Positions 11,666 to 21,379 of a DNA stretch of 64,000 nt are shown piece after piece. The translations under genes and the position numbers were made by a program. The DNA is from Physcia stellaris. Its lineage: Eukaryota; Ascomycota; Lecanoromycetes; Caliciales; Physciaceae. The stretch covers positions 62,001-126,000 of the forward strand of contig JABSSW010000014.1 in assembly GCA_018902385.1 (NCBI GenBank). Reading direction: 5' to 3'. The stretch's first letter is position 1; each line of letters opens with the position of its first letter. The notes under the pieces are model-generated. The model searched no databases, was not told the DNA's origin, and saw only the letters and a list, made by a program, of their open reading frames with translations.

Positions 11666-12958
11666 CTAAACGCCAGCACATATACGTCCCCAAGGATTGA
11701 CGTTGGACTTCCGTAGGAGATAATCGTAGAGTGGCTGAGCATCAACGTCATTAATCCGTTCTCCAATAACTGGACCCCTGATGATGATGGGAGGTCCATC
11801 TTGAAATACGGAGCACAGTAAGGAAATCTTGACTCTTTTCAGTTTTGGAAGGCTGTGAATAGCATCAAATATTGCTGTCGAAGAATCATGTGATACATAC
11901 ACCCTATCAGTGTTGAGCGAGTGTAGATTCTGGCCTGACTGGCGCATAAACTCGACGAAGTGCTTTTGATCTAGGGTGGCCCCTTCGATCACCAAGGTCT
12001 CGAGATGGCGAGGACCTCCAAGCCCAGTGATACTCTGAAAAAGCCCAGTCCACTTTGAAAGCAGGCTTAGACTTTGGTTCTTTACCCGTAAGCTCTTTAG
12101 ATCTACAGCTGCTTGGAAGATGATTGACAGAGCAGAGGATGTGGGTTTTGATGTCGAGAAACGCCCATCGTCAACGTGATACAAGTCCAAGTTGAGGCTT
12201 CTCAACCCTGCGAAAGCCGCCAGAGCAAGTCCTTGTTCATACGGGTTCAAAGGTGCCAAAAGGCCGCGGCCGTTCGTCTCAAAATTAAATGGATGCAAGC
12301 AAAGATGCTCAATGGGTTCAGGTACATGAGCCAAGGCTTTTACCATTGTACTCAATTGCCTATTACCTCGAGGCACACCCAATGAAGGCTGATAGAATAA
12401 CAACATATTATGCTCTAGCCTAGGCTCCTGTCGCAAAAGCCTCAACCCATGCTCAGGATCATGCCTGTCGAAACCACCGCCGTCAAGTTCTACGGAATTC
12501 AGATTCGAAAAGGCTTTGAAGCACTCGCAAAGCATGGTATGCCCTTGACCGGAACTGTCTAGGCGTCGCTGCTTTATAGTGTAGGAGTGATAAACCTGCC
12601 AACTAGCTTCCAAGACTTTCACTGTGGCATCCGTTGACCCTTTTCTCAGCCCATGGAGGTAGAGTTGCATCTTGAAATTATCGGAAGATAGATCGCGGAA
12701 TTCCTCCATCCCGCATGCGATCTGCCTGACATAAGGAGCAAGATGAGGCTGCCCTGCAATCTTGACAATATCTGAAAGACGCCCTTCTTCTAACCAGAGC
12801 GTGATACGTCTGAAAGCCCCTGGAGTGGCATGGGAGCTTAGAAATTTGCATGAAAGTCTGACTTGTAGTAGTGACCTTTGCTCGAGGTGACTGAAGATCA
12901 TTTTGAGAAGTTCAGATGGTAGAAAGGTCAGACCACAAGCCTGCGTCGGGGTTGCCAT
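11666..12958 (-). CDS. F-box protein, paralogue of the gene at 16900-18285
   Basis: A single exon encodes 430 residues from ATG at 12958; the frame is open 16 codons further upstream but only to a TTG. The F-box lies near residues 11-50 (FLPSELLKMIFSHLEQRSLL). It is followed by a conserved block RRITLWLEEGRLSDIVKIAG. The remainder is irregular and leucine-rich, as in substrate-binding parts of fungal F-box proteins, and ends with a PLYDYLL motif. Such proteins link substrates to the Skp1-Cul1 ubiquitin ligase; the substrate is unknown. The second F-box gene shares the F-box, the WLEEG block and the PLYDYLL end, so the two come from one ancestor though they are strongly diverged. A 5' UTR intron ending at a tttcag site just upstream of the ATG is possible. 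Confidence 0.8.
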   Translation of the reverse strand: MATPTQACGLTFLPSELLKMIFSHLEQRSLLQVRLSCKFLSSHATPGAFRRITLWLEEGRLSDIVKIAGQPHLAPYVRQIACGMEEFRDLSSDNFKMQLYLHGLRKGSTDATVKVLEASWQVYHSYTIKQRRLDSSGQGHTMLCECFKAFSNLNSVELDGGGFDRHDPEHGLRLLRQEPRLEHNMLLFYQPSLGVPRGNRQLSTMVKALAHVPEPIEHLCLHPFNFETNGRGLLAPLNPYEQGLALAAFAGLRSLNLDLYHVDDGRFSTSKPTSSALSIIFQAAVDLKSLRVKNQSLSLLSKWTGLFQSITGLGGPRHLETLVIEGATLDQKHFVEFMRQSGQNLHSLNTDRVYVSHDSSTAIFDAIHSLPKLKRVKISLLCSVFQDGPPIIIRGPVIGERINDVDAQPLYDYLLRKSNVNPWGRICAGV

Positions 12959-13456
12959 GGTTATGGAAGGGCGAGAATCCACAGATGGAAAGAAGCTGAA
13001 ATTCAATAGAGTACATCAAGAGGCGGATTGCTTGATCGCGTCGCGTGTCGACAAGTGACTGTATCTAGCAACTGAGAATCCCTTTACTCGCAGATGACGT
13101 GCACGTAGAGTCACGCATGAGCAGGATACATGTTTTGGTAGCTGTCTTCCTGAAGTGAGATAATCGAAGTGGAGGCAAAGGTGAATGAGCATACGGAACG
13201 CTTAGGTAAGTAAGGCAGTGCGGAATTGAACCGCAAGCGCGTAAAGTGGATTTTGGTTTTCACGGTCGTGACGGGCAACTGCCTGTCAAAGCTTTACCTA
13301 AGGATGAAGCTGTCACCATGCCAATTTTCAGTCCATCATGACTCACATTTTCGACTCGAGAAGCCGCTCCTCAACAGTTCAGATGCTGATATTTACGGGA
13401 GCAGGCTGCAGAGCTCGCATTCTCACATTGGATGTTAGCCTTCACTGGGAGCCCAG
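12959..13456. other. Divergent promoter region between F-box gene and 814-residue gene
   Basis: About 500 bp separate two divergently transcribed genes. No ORF or RNA gene is supported. An isolated tRNA-like B-box match on the minus strand (13222-13232) has no matching A box. Confidence 0.5.
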
Positions 13457-15901
13457 ATGCTGTTTTCCGGCGAACAGCCTAATATGCCGACACCCTTTGT
13501 CAAGAGGCCCACGTCACCTCTTGAAGCTGAACCGTTAAGGGCTGCTCCGGAAGATGTCTTGCTCCCAGGCTCAGATGATGAACTTTCAGCGGAATTTCAC
13601 AGGAACAAACGACGGCGGATAGAGGCTCATGGGCAGAAATACTTGGAAGGGAAACCACTATTTATACAGTCTGCTAGTTTACGGGGCCCTTTGGACACAG
13701 GATGGATCAATCCTTGGAAGCGAAAGCCACGCCAAACAAAGGGTGGCATTCTCAGAATACCACACCACAAAGATATTGTGGATCTTACAGAATCCCAAAT
13801 GCAACATGTGCCGCCGGCGCTTGATATCAGACCGAGCGCTGCGAACCTCACAAGTCGGGGTAATCGAGCAAGTGTGATATCTGATTTGGGGCCTCGGGTC
13901 ACCCGGGCTTTTGAGACAGTTGAGCGGAGAGCCAGAAGTACCGAGGATGGAGGGAAGCCCATTTTAAGAGGAGGCATACAATCAAAAGCAAAACAAGTGC
14001 TGCCCCGGGCTGAGGAATGGATTAAATCTGATACCAAATACCTCATCGGTGGCCGAAAGCCGACTTCGAATTCACCAACACCTACCCCCGGGGCAAGGCA
14101 ACCAAAAGGGCCTAGAAGTCCTATTGATGAGATAGCGCCTAGGACGCCGGGATCTCAAGAGGCTCAGAGGCCGCCGATACTTCTTGGGCAGCGCTCCGAA
14201 ATATCACCAGAAAGTACTACACCTACCAACCCTGCAAGACCTCCAACAGCGAAAAGTCATGATATTGAGCCGGACGCGGACATTGTACCTAGCCCTCAGC
14301 TTCGAACGGAAGCATGGGTGCGTCAAAACACAATGAAGCCTCCAAAACCTCCAAATCGTGGCCGGGTTGGGTATATCGAAACTGTTCTCGACCAAGTCGA
14401 TGAGACAACTAGGCTTGGCTTCTACGGTGCCAAGACCCTTTCTCAGGAAGCAGTACGAAAAACACTGGATGAGGAAGCACATGAAGAGGCTCGACGATTA
14501 TCCCAAGAAGCGGCCTTCCTTGCTTCTCAATCAGCAATTGCACCTGAGCCGGTAGAGCAAGGTCCTAAACAATTTTCGGGTGCTGATTCGAAGCCACCAT
14601 CATCGATGCAAAAGGCCGTTTTGTCGAGGGACGCAAACGGTGTAGCCGAACGGCTCAAGCTCAAGCTTTCCAAGGACACTCCTCGAGCAGTCCCGCCATC
14701 GTCCAACTTGTCTGAGTTCCAATACAGAAAGGCACGAAAGGAGGCTCAAAGACTGGAGACTACAGCAAAGCAGAGCCCATTCGCTCAAGCGCTTCAAGCG
14801 GCTAAGGCCAATGCAGAGGCCAAAACAATCAAGCACCTGAGCTTCACCGCGTCTGGCGGCATAAGGAGCTTCGGTTCTCGCTCGACTTCCCGTGCTTCCT
14901 CAGTGGAAACGGCTCGATCAAGAGCCAACCGAGACCCAACTTTCTCTCAGGAAGACGGCCGCCGGAAATCTGGATTAGCAACCAGCGCTTCAGACTCGCG
15001 GTCGAATGGTGAAGACCGCAATCCGCCGTCTAATGTTCTACCGGAGGGACCTGAAGCTCAAATTCAACCACTTCCTGTACCTTCCGGCCCATCGACCAAC
15101 GTCCTAGAGACCGACAAGCAGTCTCTCCTGTTTCCTAGCACCGAAGAAGGCGAGGGAGACTCTTATATGAATCTATCAACACAGGCTGCATTAGCAAAAG
15201 CGCAGCAAAGCTTTAAAGACAATATAATCTCACCGGTCAAAGACTCACCGAAAAGTGCGATCCACCCCAACACTTCTCAACCGAGCCCAACAGCCTACAA
15301 AACGCCGAACGTTAATCTGCGAGGCCTACCGAAAATGCTGACCGAAGAACTTACCGACAACGACCAGCTTGTGACTCTCAAAGAGGCGTTAAATACGCAA
15401 GCTATGATAGATGCTATATCGCCGTTCGCCCTGACGACCGTGAAGAAGCAACTGTCATCCCATATTAAATCAGCACAGCTTTCAAAGAAAGCTTCATTCG
15501 CGCATTCACCGCTGCCCTCTCCATCTGAAGCATACGGCGCACCTCGTCGATCTTTGTCAATGTCTACTTCATCTAGAAGCCCCTCTCCAAGTCCTTCGCG
15601 CAGATCGCCGAAGCGAACGCCGGCGAGTAGACCGCCACCCCTATTGTCCAAAGCTTCTACTGGGATTTCCAAACCAGTGTCAACTTCAACATCGACGATA
15701 TTTTCAATTGCACCCAACGGTACTCTTACCGAGGTCTACCAACAAGACGGACAACAGCAGCATGACGTCGGAATTGGGCCAGACAGTAGCTGGGATCTCG
15801 ATCAGGCGCTCGAGGAGGCGGGGAGCTTCCTTGAGACGTTAGACGTAGAGGCTGAAGCTAAGAAGGGAGGAACGGCGCTGGTCAACGGCAGTAGGGCTTA
15901 G
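13457..15901 (+). CDS. Uncharacterised 814-residue disordered fungal protein
   Basis: A single exon begins at ATG 13457. The N-terminus holds the only clearly ordered-looking block, near residues 45-85: a basic KRRRIEAHGQKYLEGKPLF segment, then LRGPLDTGW and NPWKRKPR. This looks like a nuclear localisation signal followed by a conserved fungal motif. The rest is rich in Ser, Pro, Lys and Arg, with SPSPSRRSPKRTP-type stretches near residue 710-730 and a short helical segment rich in Glu and Ala near 330-360 (EEAHEEARRLSQEA). I do not recognise an enzyme or binding domain. A nuclear, possibly chromatin- or RNA-associated role is only an inference from composition. It sits between two F-box paralogues and is divergent from the first. 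Confidence 0.8.
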   Translation: MLFSGEQPNMPTPFVKRPTSPLEAEPLRAAPEDVLLPGSDDELSAEFHRNKRRRIEAHGQKYLEGKPLFIQSASLRGPLDTGWINPWKRKPRQTKGGILRIPHHKDIVDLTESQMQHVPPALDIRPSAANLTSRGNRASVISDLGPRVTRAFETVERRARSTEDGGKPILRGGIQSKAKQVLPRAEEWIKSDTKYLIGGRKPTSNSPTPTPGARQPKGPRSPIDEIAPRTPGSQEAQRPPILLGQRSEISPESTTPTNPARPPTAKSHDIEPDADIVPSPQLRTEAWVRQNTMKPPKPPNRGRVGYIETVLDQVDETTRLGFYGAKTLSQEAVRKTLDEEAHEEARRLSQEAAFLASQSAIAPEPVEQGPKQFSGADSKPPSSMQKAVLSRDANGVAERLKLKLSKDTPRAVPPSSNLSEFQYRKARKEAQRLETTAKQSPFAQALQAAKANAEAKTIKHLSFTASGGIRSFGSRSTSRASSVETARSRANRDPTFSQEDGRRKSGLATSASDSRSNGEDRNPPSNVLPEGPEAQIQPLPVPSGPSTNVLETDKQSLLFPSTEEGEGDSYMNLSTQAALAKAQQSFKDNIISPVKDSPKSAIHPNTSQPSPTAYKTPNVNLRGLPKMLTEELTDNDQLVTLKEALNTQAMIDAISPFALTTVKKQLSSHIKSAQLSKKASFAHSPLPSPSEAYGAPRRSLSMSTSSRSPSPSPSRRSPKRTPASRPPPLLSKASTGISKPVSTSTSTIFSIAPNGTLTEVYQQDGQQQHDVGIGPDSSWDLDQALEEAGSFLETLDVEAEAKKGGTALVNGSRA

Positions 15902-16899
15902 AATTCTGAGATTAAAAGGGTAAAACGACGTGATGTATAAAGTTGCTTTTGGGAGGATTATGCAGAACATGTGGCGTAAGGATTTTGAAGTGGTTTCCTA
16001 TCATGTCGAAAAGCGGAAATATACCCCTATTGTGAACTTTTTCATACTTTACGTACGAGTATGTGCTATTTGATAGAGAGCTGGCAGATTATTTAACTGG
16101 AACCTTAATCTCTAAGCATATTATGTCGAGATTGAACAATAGCTGAAGCACTGGGTAACGATGACAGCAGTTTTCACACTGTTCGATGGCACAAGATCGT
16201 CTGTGTTCCTTTTCCAGCCTTGATGGTATACCGCAAATCGTACGATCTATATGTAGATGCGATCATGCGCGATGTGGAGACGCTGGATGGGAGAAACACG
16301 GGAAAATCTCTGCGAATCAATGAGATAATTAATGCTTATGTAATCAACCAAAGGTATCAGCTACTAGTAGAGGAAATGGGAAATCAAAGCCATAGGCATG
16401 AGCACAATATCGAGACCTAAACGGCCTACAGAATAGATATGATGCAATTGTGGTACGAGGGTCTTATTTGTAATTCGCTATGAGTGCAGAATCTCGTCTG
16501 CAGAAATGATAAAGGTCTGTTGCCAAGTCAGGAGGCTGATTACATAAGCAATCTCTGATACTCTTTTTGGATTTTCGCGTTTCTTCGAATCTTCCCCTGG
16601 TACAGATCTTATTGACTACGGAGTCTACGGTCCCTATCGCCTTGTAGACCTCGATATTGCTGCGTACGCCGCCGTAACAAAAAGTTTCAGGACCGAGCTC
16701 AATGCACAAGACGTCTGGAGATAAACCCGCAGCAACAAAACGCACCTCGACGCGTCAAATTCGCCTTCCTCTGCGGGATTTATCTCACCATCTCCCCGTG
16801 GATATCTAGTAAGATCTCATTGTGGACCTCGACGCCTGCTCCTCCACCAATTGAGACGACCGCATCTGGACAACCGAATCCCCAATTCCATTTCCGGCC
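15902..16899. other. Intergenic, no gene seen
   Basis: About 1 kb between two plus-strand genes. Short ORFs at 16220-16420 (+) and 16464-16745 (-) have no recognisable content. It contains the 3' end of the 814-residue gene and the promoter of the second F-box gene. Confidence 0.45.
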
Positions 16900-18285
16900 A
16901 TGATGAGCTCCACACCAACTCTGCCGCCAGAGTTGATCGAGCTTGTGTTGGCCAATTCAGATCCTCAGTCACTCCGCAGTATACGTCTGACATGCCGAGC
17001 ACTTTCGCTCCGTCCAATCCCTTATCTGTTCCGACGTGTCGAGTTTTGGTTGGAGGAGGGTAGTTTACAGAAGCTTCTTGATATCGCAAAAACGCCCTAT
17101 CTCGCCAAGCATGTCAAGCATGTCTCCTGTGGGACTGAAAATTTTTTTAACATGAATCTCCAAAATTTTAGATGGCTCGTACTATATAAGCGTCATCGTT
17201 TGTATGATAGGCTTCAGCATGAGAACCCAGCTGCAGGCGAGCTCCGAGATCTTCCCAAGGAAGAGCAAAATCAGCAGAAAGCTGCATGGTCTGAGTATCG
17301 GGACTGCTACAAGAAACAGAAGCGTCTGTACTCAGACAACGTCGCCCTGAAGTCCCTAATACTGGCTTTCTCATCCTTGACAGCCTTGACTACTGTGGGT
17401 GTCATTGACCCAAGTGAAGATCGGTGCTGGTCTGGTAGTGGTTACTCCCCTCGAGCACTGTTCAAGAAATTGAGGTTCCTTCGCGAAGATATGCTCCTAC
17501 TTCCTTATTTTGCGGCTCTGCTTCCAAGAGGCGGCCGTCAATTGAGAACACTTATACAGGCCTTGGCAGATTCAAATCGGCGACTCGAGATCTTTGGTAT
17601 CACCTTATTCTCCTATGGCACAGGTGGCGAAAACATACTGTCCCCATTGTCTAAAACCTTGAGGTCATCGGCCAAATGCGTCTTTTCCAATGTAAAAGAA
17701 CTCTCTCTAGCGCTACCAGACTCACCACCCATGGCATCCGACAAGCTACCACTGCAAGAACTCTCAACTTGTACAATTGCACAGGCAGCTCACCGTCTTG
17801 AGCGTCTCTGGATCGAAATGCCTGATGTCGGAACTGAAACATTGTTTCTACCACGATTCGTTAAGGTTTTTGGAGAACGTAAAATTGGAAACCTTAAGGA
17901 GGTGAGGATCTCACGCGCTACCCTGTTCGAGGCCGACTTTGAAGCATTCCTGATCACGTCGTGTCTTGGCTTGCAAACCTTCCATTTATACGACGCTAGG
18001 CTTATCGAGGGCTCATGGGATCCTATCTTCAAGGCTATTCGAAGGATGCCAGGACTCAAACAGCTTAGCCTTGAGTGGCTGCGGTACGATATGGATGAGA
18101 ATGGCAGTTTCTCAACGCTCTGCACCCCAGGTATGCCACCCGAGCCCTTGTATGATTATCTACTTGGGAGGTGCGACATCAATCCAGTGGCTCGGATGAT
18201 CGATGAGGAGAACGCAAGGTATGATGAAGAGGAAGCTCAACAGAGCAAGAATGTTTTGGAACGAGACCGTCAACATGAGAACTAG
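16900..18285 (+). CDS. F-box protein, paralogue of the gene at 11666-12958
   Basis: A single exon encodes 461 residues; a second ATG directly follows the first. The F-box is at about residues 6-45 (LPPELIELVLANSDPQSLRS). It is followed by FRRVEFWLEEGSLQKLLDIA, clearly the counterpart of the block in the other F-box gene. A central basic and coiled region (EEQNQQKAAWSEYRDCYKKQ) and leucine-rich segments follow, then EPLYDYLLGRCDINPVARM near the end. The highly charged last 35 residues are absent from the paralogue. It probably acts as a substrate adaptor of an SCF ubiquitin ligase; the target is unknown. Confidence 0.8.
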   Translation: MMSSTPTLPPELIELVLANSDPQSLRSIRLTCRALSLRPIPYLFRRVEFWLEEGSLQKLLDIAKTPYLAKHVKHVSCGTENFFNMNLQNFRWLVLYKRHRLYDRLQHENPAAGELRDLPKEEQNQQKAAWSEYRDCYKKQKRLYSDNVALKSLILAFSSLTALTTVGVIDPSEDRCWSGSGYSPRALFKKLRFLREDMLLLPYFAALLPRGGRQLRTLIQALADSNRRLEIFGITLFSYGTGGENILSPLSKTLRSSAKCVFSNVKELSLALPDSPPMASDKLPLQELSTCTIAQAAHRLERLWIEMPDVGTETLFLPRFVKVFGERKIGNLKEVRISRATLFEADFEAFLITSCLGLQTFHLYDARLIEGSWDPIFKAIRRMPGLKQLSLEWLRYDMDENGSFSTLCTPGMPPEPLYDYLLGRCDINPVARMIDEENARYDEEEAQQSKNVLERDRQHEN

Positions 18286-18452
18286 TTGGGAGGTAGATGC
18301 GACTAATGTCTAAAAGATGTACTCGAACAAAAGCCTTGCGCAGCGGGCTAATGAATCACATGGGAGTTAGCATCGGATTTTCTACACGAAGATTATGCAA
18401 GACATGTACGTCGCTTCGTCTGTAGGATCGATCTTTCTCATTCTTGGCTTGA

Positions 18453-19177
18453 TCAGTCGTACTGCCATGCCGCAGGCCCCGGCAAAGTATAGTTCGTGGT
18501 CAGAAAATCAAGCGCGATACATTCGCTGATGTTCTTTCGTGGCAAATTGCTCTCCTCCAACTCGACATTGGCGAATGCCTGAAGCACATTCGATGGTGGT
18601 GCATCGACTGGACATGCCAACCAACCGCTCGCTTTCCCCGTGCCTGAGTAAGTGAAGCTGTGGAAGACAGGAGAGGCATGGTTTCCATTTGAGACTTTGT
18701 CAAGCGCAAATGATTTCCGATGTGCTCCTTTCGGGATGACGTTGGAGTGTGCAACTGTATAGGCAAGAGCGCCTGAAGCAGCGACATACACCTGTTGACC
18801 GGCTGGAACTAGAACGTCCTGGAATGGTAATTAAGTAACGACTCTTCATAGCATGCCGCGGAACAGAAATGTGAAAAACATACCAAATTACAAGTTCCAC
18901 TCGCGGTGGTCTCCAAGACAGTCGTGTTCGCCGGACTTGGACACGGCACGCCGGCCGCATTGGAGCAAGAAGTCTCCGTGGTACCATTAACGTAAAAGTA
19001 ACCTCCCTGAGCATTGACGGGTGAGTGAGAGAAGCGATCTTCAACACTTGTTGCTAGCATCGTGAAGCGACCTGAAGCTTTGGGCTTCACCAGCTGTTTG
19101 AGTGGCATCGGGGTCGCGGACGCCAGAATCGATGAGGAGACGAGGAGCAGCGACGATAAGACATACGGCGAAAGCAT
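18453..19177 (-). CDS. Small secreted protein of the fungal 'IgE-binding protein' type
   Basis: Two exons, 18884-19177 and 18453-18818, with a 65-bp phase-0 intron (gtatgt donor, ttccag acceptor), encode 219 residues. The start at 19177 opens with a classic signal peptide (MLSPYVLSSLLLVSSSILAS, cleavage near ASA-TP). The mature protein has NGTT and NTT glycosylation sites, a cysteine pair around SCSNAAGVPC, then VPAGQQVYVAASGALAYTVA and SGWLACPV, ending AWQYD. This order (QQVYVA..GAL.YT.AHS, GWLACP, AWQY end) matches the family annotated in Aspergillus as secreted IgE-binding or cell-wall protein, recalled from memory. It is probably a small extracellular or wall-associated beta-rich protein. 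No enzymatic function is implied. Confidence 0.8.
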
Positions 19178-20506
19178 CTTGTCGGAGTGTGTGTCTGGTC
19201 GGAAGGATATCAATACTGTGGTGGTTACTGGAGACGGTAAATATGTAGGCGTCTTAGGAAACGCTTGGGAAGAGCTTTAGAAGGTGATATCTCAATGCTA
19301 ACCTTGATGTTCACAAAGCATGCATAGGGTGCTCATATATATTCTATCAACGTCCTAGCTTCGGACCCAGTACGCATCTCCGCATCGTGGACCTGGGGTG
19401 ATGTCTCACTCATAATCTGCCACCTCGTGGCTCGTGCTCTTCCCAACGATGTCCATTGGTCTGTCGTACTTTCCTGGTCGCCTCTGGTCGCCTGGGGGTC
19501 AATACTCCTGGAAATGACACAATAGCCCTAAAACACAAGCCAAGCGCACCGGCCACATGTCAAAGCATGTCGCAAATACGTATCTAGGAGATTAGTCCAG
19601 ATATGCGCGACACCACTCAAGCGCGATTGGAAACATGCGCTTCTTGCTAAAAATACTATCGAGAGTACATACAGATGTTTCATGGTCAAGGAGCACCTCG
19701 ACTTGCATCTTTCTCCGGTGCCTATGGTGATAGTCATGGGCATTATCTGTTGTGAGTAGAATATACAAGAACGGCAGTCCACATGCGAATATACCAGCAC
19801 AGATGCTAGCAGGTTACAACTGTCACCACCAAATTCAACAGGAACACCACTCAGTCGATGGATCGCCCATCGACGTAGGCTGTAAATTGGGTTTACCGTA
19901 GTGATCCATGAGATCCAGTACACCTTCTATTCTTCCTGGCAGCCTACGACTGCTCGTCTCTATAGGTATAACGGGACCACAACGTCGAATTATATTTGGT
20001 TGTTCTACAGGGAGCCTCCACCTTAGTAGCCTGCCCGGAAGGCCCCGCGGAAAAGCCCCCGGAGATCTTCCGACCTCCATTTCCTGTCAAAGTTCGATCT
20101 TAATCAGAACATCTTTCCATCAGTAGTGAGATTTCAATCAATCTAAAAATGGTGTTACCTGCTATTATCGTTCAAGATAAATGACGAGACAAAAGCTTTG
20201 GTCAGGTATAACATGCATTTTCGATGAAGCTACTCTCAATCCTCATACCAATCTATCGGCTATCTCTCCTCCACACCTCCATGACTCCGAAGATCTTCCT
20301 GCCTAGTCTGCTCTGCCAAATCGGCTAAGAAAGGAAGGTTTCGTGAAGTCCTTTTGACATTATTATTACTATACCTCTGGGTAAAAGATTAATGAGATAC
20401 TACTTTGTACTTCGACTTCCCAATAGCCTGCTCTGTTCAGAGTCTGTCTATTATCTACCAATTTATCTCATTACTTCACAATAGAATCCGCTACTGCGCA
20501 ATCACC
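19178..20506. other. Intergenic, no gene seen
   Basis: About 1.3 kb with only short overlapping ORFs and no domain. It holds the promoter of the secreted-protein gene at the left and the 3' region of the 273-residue gene at the right. Confidence 0.45.
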
Positions 20507-21379
20507 TCACTGAATGATGGATGGCAGTGACGACTCGGATCGCAGCTTTTTGCCTTGTGTTGTAAAGACTTTGGAGCCCACTCTCCGCACAGTCCAATCC
20601 TTCCCAACCCTCAGCGTCAACGCCTCCACTTGCGCGGTTTTCACTGAGAGTATTAGCATGATGTGCGTATAAGTGTTGTTTTTTGATCACTTACCAATGA
20701 GTATCCTCTGTATCGCCTTCTTGACATCATCAACCCCAAGGCCGGATTCCACAAAAGCAATTGCCAGATATTCCTGCGGCTTCCGGTAATACCATCCGGC
20801 CCTTGACGCAGGCGTATCGAAGATAGTGGCTTCGACGATTAAGGTCAGGTATTGATTGAACTTCTTCCACATCGTATTGGACTGCCGGGGAGAAGAAGTT
20901 CGATCTTCTGTACTCGTGACGTCCCGCCATGACTCTACGTCGAAAGCGTCGCAATCTGGATACGACAATCCCAGCAAATCCTTGTACTCGGACGCTAGCT
21001 TCATGACGGCCAACCGATAACGGAGCGCTGCTTGTAACATGTGGAGATGGTAGGTTCCGATTTTAGCTTTCTCTCCTTGTACAAGTTTCGTAGCGTCGTC
21101 GTGACATCTCTTGTTGTCCGCGGCGTTGGGGCTTCCGGGGAGGCTGTGTAGATAGCTCATCGCCATGTCTGTGATGACCGAGATGGATTGGCCCTTGTTC
21201 AGCTTTCGATGCAGCCCGTACGGGTTCTGGACATCGGTCTCTTCTCCTTCGCCTTTACTCAATGATGGAAATCCCATATTCAAATTACCTGTCTTACTAG
21301 GCCCACGACCTGCTCCTTCCTGAGCCGCATGCATCGGTAGCTGGTTCCATCGAAGGCATTTCATGACAATTTGCCACAT
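20507..21379 (-). CDS. Unrecognised 273-residue protein
   Basis: Exon 1 is 20695-21379 from ATG at 21379; exon 2 is 20507-20643. The 50-bp intron has strong signals: gtaagt donor, gctaatac branch and ctcag acceptor. Removing it changes the C-terminus from a stop just after the splice site to a 45-residue extension ending in SSLPSIIQ. The protein is soluble, with a helical middle (GTYHLHMLQAALRYRLAVMK) and a block around AGWYYRKPQEYLAIAFVESG. I do not recognise a family. Further 5' exons upstream of 21379 are possible. Confidence 0.55.

Noticed and set aside
13190-13260. tRNA-like B-box on the minus strand (ggttcaattcc) with ggcag/ctgcc ends
   Set aside because: The T-arm fits, but there is no D-arm, no A-box and no anticodon stem at the right distance.
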